Assembly (NCBI GenBank): GCA_963977185.1
Contig: CAXBNV010000016.1
Location: 1-32,329 of the forward strand
Length of the DNA: 32,329 nt
Source: CAXBNV01 sp963977185
GTDB taxonomy: Bacteria > Pseudomonadota > Gammaproteobacteria > JAGOUU01
Direction of reading: 5' to 3'
Shown here: one piece after another, positions 8,775 through 16,114 of the stretch
How the letters are laid out: each line of letters starts with the position of its first letter
Numbering within the stretch: the stretch's first letter is position 1
Notes under the pieces: generated by a model
Told to the model about the DNA's origin: nothing
The model's database searches: none
Seen by the model: the letters and a program-made list of their open reading frames with translations, nothing else
Translations under genes and position numbers: made by a program

Positions 8775-8812
8775 TTCCTTCTTCTTATCTGTAATCAGGT
8801 AAGAAGAGGGAA
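8775..8812 (+). terminator. 17-bp stem-loop downstream of ahpC
   Basis: Left arm 8775-8791, loop TAAT 8792-8795, right arm 8796-8812. All 17 positions pair, with two G-T wobbles. The arms are TTCCTTCTTCTTATCTG and CAGGTAAGAAGAGGGAA. The following bases are A-rich rather than a T-run, so it may end or protect the ahpC transcript. Confidence 0.55.
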
Positions 8813-8879
8813 AATATTAAAGGCTTTTACAAAAAATAAGTACATAGTCAGGAAGTAAAGTAAGCAGTAAGGAGTAGTT

Positions 8880-10322
8880 GTGAAGTACGGTAGTATATTG
8901 AAAAAACTTTTTAAAAGTTTTTTAGGGACATTTTTAATTTTTTTTTGTTCAAATCATTTTTTTTATCTAAACGCCAGTTCTGATTCTAATTCTAATTATA
9001 ATTATAATAATCAAGATGAAATTAATAGCTTAAATGGTAAAGCTGATAGGTTAGAGGCTGAAGTTGAAAAACTAAAAATTGATGTACAAAAATCAAGAGA
9101 TGTACGACGTTCTAGAATTTCTGGAGTTGTGGCGACAGCTGGATATTTTGGTTTAGGAGCATACTATGATGGTAGTTCTTTAATAGTTTTACAGCCAGAG
9201 GTTCATCGAGATTTGGGTGTTTTAAAAGGCGTTCAATCTATGGTAAGGCATGATATTGCTGAATTTGGCTCTGATGCAGTTGATCACATGGTACCCCATA
9301 TAGCAGTATCTGGATATGTAGAGTCGCAAGCTGAATTTCAAGATATGAATAATAGCTCTATTAGGCTCAATGCTGCTGAATTAGATTTTGCAGGCTGGGT
9401 TAGCAAATGGATGACCGGATATACTAATTTTGGTTTTGATGATAGACAAACGCCACTTAGTAATTTTGAAATGTTTTTAGGCTTCATCACAGTTGGTAAT
9501 TTAGATTATTCAAATTGGTTTATGACAGCAGGACAATTGTATGTACCGTTTGGATATTTTGGAACAGGAATGTCAAAAACAGGACCTATCCCAAAAGCTA
9601 TAGGAAGAATTAAAGAAAGAGCTGCCAAATTAGCTTACTATAACGAAGCATTAGGCCATACTTTTTATGTTTCTGGAGCTACATATAGAGGTAAATTACA
9701 AAATGATGTTTCGCATATGCAAATTGACCAATATGCTACAAGTTTAAAATTAAGAAGAGATTGGAAATATAAAAATATACCAATGCAATATGATTTAACT
9801 TTTAGTTACACTAATAATTTAGCAGAAGCTGATTCATTATGGGTTAATTTAAAATATGCAAATAATTTTAAATTACATCATTTTGTACCTGGATCTGAAG
9901 CTGCTGGTAAATTTACTATAGGTAAAGTATCTTTTAGAATTGAGTATGTTAATAGTTTAAAAAAATATTCAACTCTTGATTTGATGCAAAATGGTCGCTC
10001 TGTTAAGCCAAGAGCTTATGCGTATGAATTAAATTATGATACAACGTTGAGTAACAGGCTATTTTCTCTCAATGCGATATATACTAGTGGGAGTGATACA
10101 GCTGTAGCTATACCTGTTAAATCTCAATATGGGGTTAGTGCTACTTGGCATTTATATTCTTATACTTTATTAAGTGCCGAGATTGCAAATCGTAAATTTT
10201 ATGGAAAAAATACTACGATTTCAGGTGGAGCTTTAGATCCAGCTGCACAAGCTGCATTAATGTCGAGATTTTTTGGTACAAATGATAAAATTGTATCTGC
10301 TACTATAGATGTTTATTTTTAA
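8880..10322 (+). CDS. LbtU/DUF3573-like outer-membrane porin
   Basis: The GTG start at 8880 has a good ribosome site (AAGGAG at 8869-8874). The 480-residue product begins with a signal peptide (two lysines, then FLGTFLIFFCSNHFFYLNA, cleavage near residue 32). An Asn/Ser-rich spacer and a short coiled coil (about 47-75, LNGKADRLEAEVEKLK) follow. The remainder is beta-strand-like with many aromatic residues, and it ends in a terminal phenylalanine (TIDVYF), as expected for a BAM-inserted barrel. The layout fits the siderophore-porin-like family of Legionella LbtU and the Francisella DUF3573 proteins, some of which take up iron-siderophore. No siderophore genes lie nearby, so the substrate is open. 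A stem-loop follows the stop. Confidence 0.75.
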   Translation: MKYGSILKKLFKSFLGTFLIFFCSNHFFYLNASSDSNSNYNYNNQDEINSLNGKADRLEAEVEKLKIDVQKSRDVRRSRISGVVATAGYFGLGAYYDGSSLIVLQPEVHRDLGVLKGVQSMVRHDIAEFGSDAVDHMVPHIAVSGYVESQAEFQDMNNSSIRLNAAELDFAGWVSKWMTGYTNFGFDDRQTPLSNFEMFLGFITVGNLDYSNWFMTAGQLYVPFGYFGTGMSKTGPIPKAIGRIKERAAKLAYYNEALGHTFYVSGATYRGKLQNDVSHMQIDQYATSLKLRRDWKYKNIPMQYDLTFSYTNNLAEADSLWVNLKYANNFKLHHFVPGSEAAGKFTIGKVSFRIEYVNSLKKYSTLDLMQNGRSVKPRAYAYELNYDTTLSNRLFSLNAIYTSGSDTAVAIPVKSQYGVSATWHLYSYTLLSAEIANRKFYGKNTTISGGALDPAAQAALMSRFFGTNDKIVSATIDVYF

Positions 10323-10337
10323 ATAATGATGCTATTT

Positions 10338-10373
10338 TCTCATCCTTCGTTAGATTGCAACGAAGGATTGAGA
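10338..10373. terminator. Stem-loop after the porin gene
   Basis: Arms at 10338-10351 (TCTCATCCTTCGTT) and 10359-10373 pair over 14 bp with one bulged T at 10369 and a 7-base loop. No T-run follows on either strand. Its position just after the porin stop, before the true trpS start, suits a transcript end or 3' protection. Confidence 0.5.
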
Positions 10374-10414
10374 TAAAGGCATTACTTAAAGATGCAAAAG
10401 GATTAAAAATTATT

Positions 10415-11479
10415 ATGAAAGAAATTTTATTAACTGGTGATACACCAACTGGTAAATTACATTTAGGTCATTATGTCGGCTCATTAGAAAGCAGGTTAAG
10501 ATTACAAGATGAATATGATTGTTTTTTCATAATAGCGAATATGCATGCTTTTACAACGAATATAACGAATCCTGAATTAATAAGAAAAAGTGTTTTGGAT
10601 ATAACTTTAGATTATTTATCAGTAGGCTTAGATCCAGATAAAAGTACCATATTTTTACAATCAGAAATTCCAGCAATTGCTGATCTTACTTTTTATTTTT
10701 CCATGCTTATATCACATTCTAGATTAATGCGTAATCCAACAATTAAGTCTGAGATTCAAGATAAAGGCTTAGGTGATAAGTACCCCTTTGGATTTTTATT
10801 ATACCCAATAGGTCAAATAGCTGACATTTTAGCTTTTCGAGCAAATATTGTCCCAGTTGGAGAAGATCAATTACCACATTTAGAATTAGCTAATGAAGTA
10901 GTAAGAAAGTTTAATAATTTATATTGTGGAGTTAATTTAACTGAAGATAATCAAGATATAGATTATGTATCACTAGGAGGATTGTTTCCTCATGTAAAAC
11001 CACTGGTTGGACGAATTAAAAGACTAGTTGGAATAACTGGACCTGATGGTAATGGTAATTTGTTAAAAATGAGTAAATCACTTAATAACTCTATTTTATT
11101 AAGCGATGATGCTGATACTGTTAGTAAAAAAATAATGAAAATGTATACAGATCCTAATAGATTAAGAGCAACTGATCCTGGCACAGTTGAAAATAATCCA
11201 TTATGGATATTTCACGATGCTTTTAATCATGATAAATCTTGGGTTGAGGATGCCAAGGAGCAATACCGAAAAGGTCAAACTGGAGATGTTGTTTGTAAGA
11301 AAAAACTAGTAGATGTTATTAATGATTTATTAGAACCAATAAGACAAAAGCGTAAACATTATGAAAATAATGAAGACTTACTAATTAATGTTTTAAAGCA
11401 AGGCTCTGATAAAGCTAATGAAGTTGCAGAAAATACACTAAAATCAGTGAAGGAATCTGTAAAACAATTTTATTTTTAA
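10415..11479 (+). CDS. trpS: Tryptophanyl-tRNA synthetase
   Basis: A class I aminoacyl-tRNA synthetase that charges tRNA-Trp. The N-terminus carries the nucleotide-binding motif TGKLHLGHY (HIGH-type), and the KMSKS loop appears as LLKMSKSLNNSI. The segment VPVGEDQLPHLELANEVVRKFN is also typical. I choose ATG 10415 (354 residues), so the protein starts MKEILLTGD next to the conserved Rossmann strand. A TTG 60 bases upstream is in frame but lies inside the stem-loop at 10338-10373 and would add a non-conserved extension. AAGGA at 10398-10402 is a somewhat distant ribosome site. It is slightly longer than the common form of about 330-340 residues. Confidence 0.93.
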   Translation: MKEILLTGDTPTGKLHLGHYVGSLESRLRLQDEYDCFFIIANMHAFTTNITNPELIRKSVLDITLDYLSVGLDPDKSTIFLQSEIPAIADLTFYFSMLISHSRLMRNPTIKSEIQDKGLGDKYPFGFLLYPIGQIADILAFRANIVPVGEDQLPHLELANEVVRKFNNLYCGVNLTEDNQDIDYVSLGGLFPHVKPLVGRIKRLVGITGPDGNGNLLKMSKSLNNSILLSDDADTVSKKIMKMYTDPNRLRATDPGTVENNPLWIFHDAFNHDKSWVEDAKEQYRKGQTGDVVCKKKLVDVINDLLEPIRQKRKHYENNEDLLINVLKQGSDKANEVAENTLKSVKESVKQFYF

Positions 11480-11530
11480 TATTTTTTAAACCTAATTAAA
11501 TTAAATAAAATATTAGAAATATATTAGATT

Positions 11531-11539
11531 TGGTATAAT
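11531..11539 (+). promoter_or_regulatory. Extended -10 promoter element upstream of fliF-fliG
   Basis: TGGTATAAT is a consensus extended -10 box (TGn plus TATAAT), 78 bases before the annotated ATG. No good -35 is visible at 16-18 bases, which extended -10 promoters can do without. A second TATAAT lies at 11567-11572. Confidence 0.45.
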
Positions 11540-11616
11540 CTCGACATTAAGCTTCATAAAAAAGTCTATAATATATTATATAAAGGATAATCATTATAGG
11601 CTTTTTAAAAATATTT

Positions 11617-13617
11617 ATGACTAGTATAAATGGAATTAACGCAGAAAATATAAATAACTTATTATTAAAAATAAGGCATTTTATATATAAAAATCAAATT
11701 GCATCAATTGTTATTGTAACGGCTCTAGTTGCATTAATTGTTTCTGGTTTTTTGTTTACAAATATTAATAGTTATATAGCTATTGATTTTAAAGATGAGA
11801 ATTTATCTGCTTTTGATTCAGAAAAGCAACTAATCAAATGGCTTGATAAAAATAATTATAAATATAAATTTAATTCTAAGGATAATTTAGTTTATGTTTA
11901 TTCTGCAGATTACCCAAAAATATATCAAAAATTAAATGATTCCCAAGAGGTATCTACTAATAACAAATTAATTGGTTTTGAATTATTAGATAAAGCTAGA
12001 AGTTTTGGTAGTAGTCAGTTTATGGAGTCTATTAGATATAGAAGAGCCTTGGAAGGCGAGCTTGCAAGAACAATATCAGGTATGTCAAATATTAAATCAG
12101 CAAGAGTACATCTTGCTATACCTAAAAAAACAGCATTTATTAGAGATATAACGCCGGCATCAGCATCAGTATTTATAAGGACAGAAAAAGAGGATAATTT
12201 TGATTCAGATATAGTAGAATCGATTACTAGTTTGATTGCAACTAGTATTACAGGAATGAAAATAGAAAATGTAACAGTAGTAGATCAAAACGGCAACTTA
12301 TTATCTGAAAATAAGAATTCATCATTACCAATTAAACAAGAAAAATTAAAACATAGGTACCAAGAAAAATTAGTAAAGGAATATTCAGCAGAAATTAACA
12401 ATGTTTTAATACCATTTTTAGGGAAAAATCATTTTACAGTAACTGTAGATGTCAATTTGAAGTTTATTAATAATAATATTAAACAAGATCAACATTTAGA
12501 CAATATTATAAATACTAAATATGGTGATTTGAAGATAATTAATATTACCAGTATGATTTTATTGGGAAATAAAGAATTATCTACAAATAATAATATAAAT
12601 ATTAGTCAACCTTATTCTAAACAAGATTTATTAAAAGTAGAAAATTTAATTAAAAGTGTTGTTGCATTTGACCAAAAAAGAGGGGACATGGTATTTGTAG
12701 ACAATAGTATTTTAAGTAATAAACTAATTAAAAATCCTAATGGAACCATACCAGTTACCAATAATATATCAATAATTAGTTTAGTAATTTTAGCGTTATT
12801 ATTCGTTTATTTATTTAAGCATAACAAAAGTACAGGTATTAAAAATAAGATAGTTTTAAGTAAGCCAAAAAATAAAGGTAATAATAAGATTAAAGATAAA
12901 GATAAAGATAAAGATAAAGATAATAGAGTTAAATCATTGAATGAATTATCAGATGAAGATATATTTTATAAGATAAAAAATACTCATATGCAAGTTCAAA
13001 TGATTATTTTATCTATATTAGAGCCATATAAAGCTAGTAATGTTTTATTAAAATTTAGAAAAACAAATAAATTAATTATAATTACAAAGTTTTTTATATT
13101 AGATAGATTAAATATAGAATCTATTAAAAAAATATATAATGTTATAGAAACTAAATTAGAAATTAAAATTCCAGAAAAATTCAAATTAATAACAAAGTTT
13201 GATGGTATAAAAGCAATATCAGGAATTTTATTTTTTGCTGACTTATCTGATAATAATTTATTAAATGAAGTTAAAGAGTATAATTCTAGAATTGCAGAAA
13301 AAATCTTTGAAAAATTATTTTATTTTGAAGATTTAATTAATCTTGAAGATTCAGATTGTAAATTATTATTAAAAAATATATCCATGAAAAATTTGCTACA
13401 CTCTTTAAAAGGCTGTGATCCAGTTATTTTAAATAAATTTATTAATAATTTAGATAAAAATATATCTATTGAATTAAAAGAAAAATTAGACTCATATTCT
13501 CCTGTTAAAATATCTGAAGTTGAGTTTGCTCAAAGAGAAATTTTGAAAGAATTTGCAAAGTTAGTCGAACAAAAGAAAGTAGAATTATTTATAAATCTCA
13601 ATAAAATAGCCAGTTAG
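11617..13617 (+). CDS. fliF-fliG: FliF-FliG fusion: flagellar MS-ring protein joined to the FliG rotor middle and C-terminal domains
   Basis: Residues 1-380 are FliF: a first membrane segment at about 27-48, then the YscJ/FliF periplasmic region with the diagnostic GFELLDKARSFGSSQF, YRRALEGELARTI, SARVHLAIPK and ENVTVVDQNGNLLS blocks. The second membrane segment is at about 384-402. A 40-residue Lys/Asp linker leads into FliG sequence. THMQ at 456-459 replaces the EHPQ motif, followed by IILSILEPYKASNVL. FliG-C runs from FDGIKAISGILFF at about 528 through KIFEKLFYFEDL and LLHSLKGCDP to SPVKISEVEFAQREIL. The FliF C-tail and FliG N-domain, which normally bind each other, seem absent. No ribosome site precedes ATG 11617; AAAGGA at 11582-11587 would fit an in-frame ATT at 11593 better. 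No other flagellar gene except a possible STAS partner is near. Confidence 0.88.
   Translation: MTSINGINAENINNLLLKIRHFIYKNQIASIVIVTALVALIVSGFLFTNINSYIAIDFKDENLSAFDSEKQLIKWLDKNNYKYKFNSKDNLVYVYSADYPKIYQKLNDSQEVSTNNKLIGFELLDKARSFGSSQFMESIRYRRALEGELARTISGMSNIKSARVHLAIPKKTAFIRDITPASASVFIRTEKEDNFDSDIVESITSLIATSITGMKIENVTVVDQNGNLLSENKNSSLPIKQEKLKHRYQEKLVKEYSAEINNVLIPFLGKNHFTVTVDVNLKFINNNIKQDQHLDNIINTKYGDLKIINITSMILLGNKELSTNNNINISQPYSKQDLLKVENLIKSVVAFDQKRGDMVFVDNSILSNKLIKNPNGTIPVTNNISIISLVILALLFVYLFKHNKSTGIKNKIVLSKPKNKGNNKIKDKDKDKDKDNRVKSLNELSDEDIFYKIKNTHMQVQMIILSILEPYKASNVLLKFRKTNKLIIITKFFILDRLNIESIKKIYNVIETKLEIKIPEKFKLITKFDGIKAISGILFFADLSDNNLLNEVKEYNSRIAEKIFEKLFYFEDLINLEDSDCKLLLKNISMKNLLHSLKGCDPVILNKFINNLDKNISIELKEKLDSYSPVKISEVEFAQREILKEFAKLVEQKKVELFINLNKIAS
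12892..12921 (+). repeat. AAAGAT hexanucleotide repeat, five perfect copies
   Basis: Five exact AAAGAT units, in frame, encode alternating Lys-Asp in the linker between the FliF and FliG parts of the fusion. Slippage by whole units would change linker length without breaking the frame. Confidence 0.95.
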
Positions 13618-13773
13618 GTTTAGTTGTGATAAAAGAAATATAAAAAGTTATTAAGCTTATAAGTAAATCAAATAAGATTTTTTGCAGTTAGTATACTAAG
13701 ATTAATGTAGTAAAGGTTTTAATAAAAATAAAATTATTATAATTTAATAATATAGCATTAGGGGGAAATAAAT

Positions 13774-14076
13774 ATGGCTATTAGGTCAAAATCAGTTAAA
13801 GGTAATGAGTTAGTCATTGCAGTGGATGGTAGTTTTGATTTTTCGTGTTTGCAAGAATTTCGAGAAAGTTATGAAAAAAAACAAGCTATTGCAAAAAGCT
13901 ATGTTGTTGATTTAGATAAAGCTGAATATATTGATAGTTCTGCATTGGGCATGCTTTTAGCATTAAGAGATTATGCAGGGGGAGAGCATGCTGATATAAA
14001 AATTATTAATGGCTCTCAAGATATAAGAAATATATTTTTAAAAAGTAAGCTTTGTGAAATGTTTTATATAGAGTAA
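13774..14076 (+). CDS. STAS-domain protein (anti-sigma-factor-antagonist type)
   Basis: This 100-residue single-domain protein follows the SpoIIAA/STAS plan. The central strand and helix junction reads VVDLDKAEYIDSSALGMLLALRDY, in which DSSALG carries the serine that partner kinases phosphorylate in this family. Such proteins act in cytoplasmic partner-switching with an anti-sigma kinase and a PP2C phosphatase. Neither partner is in the window. Stand-alone STAS proteins of this kind are often found near flagellar or biofilm regulators in proteobacteria. It starts 156 bases after the fliF-fliG stop with its own strong purine-rich ribosome site (GGGGGAAA at 13761), so it could be co-transcribed or independent. 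A long palindrome begins 8 bases after its stop. Confidence 0.88.
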   Translation: MAIRSKSVKGNELVIAVDGSFDFSCLQEFRESYEKKQAIAKSYVVDLDKAEYIDSSALGMLLALRDYAGGEHADIKIINGSQDIRNIFLKSKLCEMFYIE

Positions 14077-14084
14077 TTGTTGAA

Positions 14085-14132
14085 GTTATAAATTAAAAAT
14101 ATATATGGTATGATATATTTTTAATTTATAAC
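14085..14132. repeat. Perfect 20-bp inverted repeat with 8-base centre
   Basis: The left arm GTTATAAATTAAAAATATAT (14085-14104) and the right arm (14113-14132) are exact reverse complements around ATGGTATG. The pairing continues outward to 14080 and 14137 with one G-T wobble. It fills the space between the STAS stop and the dinG start, so it could end the upstream transcript, form a DNA cruciform, or be an operator. Confidence 0.9.
14106..14114 (+). promoter_or_regulatory. Candidate extended -10 element for dinG, at the centre of the palindrome
   Basis: TGGTATGAT fits TGn plus a 5/6 match to TATAAT. It lies 26 bases before ATG 14141, giving a leader of about 20 bases that starts inside the right arm of the inverted repeat. 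No matching -35 is visible. Confidence 0.35.
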
Positions 14133-14140
14133 TTTAAAGT

Positions 14141-16102
14141 ATGTCTAAGCTTAATTTGTTATCATCAGTAAAGAAATTTTTCAAAAAAGATGGTGTTTTA
14201 AGTAAAAGTATCACAAATTATAGTTTTCGTGATATTCAATCTAAAATGGCAATAGATATTGCTGAATCTATTAATAATCAAACTGATATTATCATAGAAG
14301 CAGGAACTGGGGTTGGTAAAACTTTTGCATATTTGGTCCCAGCTTTATTATCTGATAAAAAAATCATTATTTCTACAGGAACTAAAACATTACAAGATCA
14401 GCTTTTTAAAAAAGATCTTCCTGTTATAAATAAATTAATTAGTAACCCTAAAAATGTAGTTCTATTAAAAGGTCGCAGAAATTATCTTTGTAAATATCGT
14501 TTGGAGCAAGTTTTAATTGAAGATACCTTTGAAACTAAAGAGCTTGCTAAAGATATTAAGTATATTTTAAATTGGCATGATGAAACTAAAACCGGTGATA
14601 TTTCTGAAGTTAAAAAAGTTAATGAAAAGTCATTAATTTGGAATAAAGTAACAGTCGGTAAAGATAGTTGCTTAAATAAAGACTGCCCTTATTTTCAAAA
14701 TTGTTTTGTAATGGATATAAAAAAAAGAGCTCAAAATGCCGATGTTATTATAGTAAATCATCATTTACTTTTATCAGACTGGAAGTTATTAAAGAGCGAG
14801 ACAGCTTTTTTGCCAAAAGCTGATACTATTATTTTAGATGAGGCACATCAGGTCCCTGATCTAGCATATGATTACTTTGGCGATTATTTTTCAAGTTTAG
14901 CTTTAAAAGACTTTTTTAAAGAAATTAAATTTTATATAAAAAATAATACTGTTGATATATTAGGTATTGATAATATAGCTATGACAGTTGAAGCTTATTT
15001 AAACAATATATTTAATATTTTAGATGCAGGAAATATTAATAAAAATAATTTACAGATTGTAAAAAAACATGAAAAATTTTATCAAAATTTACTAAATATA
15101 AAAATAGAATTAGAAAAACTTAATATTATATTAGATGCTAATAAGGATAAAAATCGAGATATAGAAACTTATTTTTTAAGAGCAACTGATTTTTTATCCG
15201 TGATTAAACATTTTATAGTTTATTGTGAAGTTTTTAAATATGATGCATCTAAAATATATTGGTACGAAATTTTTAATAAAAATTTTAGTTTAAATATTAC
15301 TCCAATAGATATAAGTGTTGAGTATACTGAGATTCTTAATAGATTAAATGTATCTATGATTTATACCTCTGCAACTTTAGCAACAAATCATACTTTTGAT
15401 TATTTTATCAAAAATTTAGGTTTAAATAATAGAAATGGTTTAAAAACTAGAATTTATGATAGCCCATTTGATTATAAAAAACAGGCAATATTATATTCTC
15501 CAAGAGATTTACCTAATCCAGATAATTCTTGTTATATAGAAAAATTAATTGAAAAAATTTTACCAATACTTAAGGAAACAAAAGGTCGGGCATTTTTATT
15601 ATTCACAAGTTATAAATCATTAAATATAGCTGCAGACATTTTAGAAGATGAACATCCAGAATTTAATTTATTAATTCAAGGACAGATGAATAAATCTGAT
15701 ATATTAAAAAAATTTCGCAGTCTTGATAATTGTTTATTATTAGGAACAAGTAGTTTTTGGGAAGGAGTTGATATTAAAGGGGATGCTTTGCAGTGTGTAG
15801 TTATTGATAAATTACCATTTGCATCACCTCAAGATCCTATTACTCAAGGAAAAATAAAATATTTAAGGTCTCAAGGAAAAGATCCTTTTGCTAAGTTACA
15901 ATGTCCTATGGCAGCGATTGCTTTAAAGCAAGGGGCAGGAAGGTTAATTAGAGACTTTGATGATTATGGTGTATTAGTATTAGCCGATCCTAGGATTGTT
16001 ACTAAAGAATATGGAGGTGAATTTGTTAATAGTTTGCCAAACATGAAAAGAACTAGAGATATTTCTAAAGTTATAGATTTTTTGGGAAAATATTTTATTT
16101 AA
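14141..16102 (+). CDS. dinG: DinG/YoaA-family iron-sulfur DNA helicase
   Basis: A superfamily 2, XPD-like 5'-3' helicase acting on R-loops, D-loops or stalled forks. Walker A EAGTGVGKT has its lysine at residue 60. Four cysteines at 117, 177, 182 and 188 are spaced as for the [4Fe-4S] cluster. DEAH lies at 233-236. The C-terminal helicase motifs include IYTSATL, SFWEGVDIKGDALQ and the arginine-finger region QGAGRLIRDFDDYG. Its length of 653 residues is close to YoaA (about 640). There is no N-terminal exonuclease as in Firmicutes DinG. The ribosome site is weak (TAAAG). It ends 12 bases from the convergent RND pump gene with no visible terminator between. Confidence 0.93.
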   Translation: MSKLNLLSSVKKFFKKDGVLSKSITNYSFRDIQSKMAIDIAESINNQTDIIIEAGTGVGKTFAYLVPALLSDKKIIISTGTKTLQDQLFKKDLPVINKLISNPKNVVLLKGRRNYLCKYRLEQVLIEDTFETKELAKDIKYILNWHDETKTGDISEVKKVNEKSLIWNKVTVGKDSCLNKDCPYFQNCFVMDIKKRAQNADVIIVNHHLLLSDWKLLKSETAFLPKADTIILDEAHQVPDLAYDYFGDYFSSLALKDFFKEIKFYIKNNTVDILGIDNIAMTVEAYLNNIFNILDAGNINKNNLQIVKKHEKFYQNLLNIKIELEKLNIILDANKDKNRDIETYFLRATDFLSVIKHFIVYCEVFKYDASKIYWYEIFNKNFSLNITPIDISVEYTEILNRLNVSMIYTSATLATNHTFDYFIKNLGLNNRNGLKTRIYDSPFDYKKQAILYSPRDLPNPDNSCYIEKLIEKILPILKETKGRAFLLFTSYKSLNIAADILEDEHPEFNLLIQGQMNKSDILKKFRSLDNCLLLGTSSFWEGVDIKGDALQCVVIDKLPFASPQDPITQGKIKYLRSQGKDPFAKLQCPMAAIALKQGAGRLIRDFDDYGVLVLADPRIVTKEYGGEFVNSLPNMKRTRDISKVIDFLGKYFI

Positions 16103-16114
16103 TTAAGGCAAATA

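Noticed and set aside
10355..10357. TTG as start of trpS
   Set aside because: It lies within a strong stem-loop and adds 20 residues before the conserved N-terminus of the synthetase family.
11617..12850. Type III secretion SctJ/YscJ lipoprotein instead of FliF
   Set aside because: There is no lipobox. The gene has two membrane helices and the FliF-specific block GFELLDKARSFGSSQF, and FliG sequence follows.
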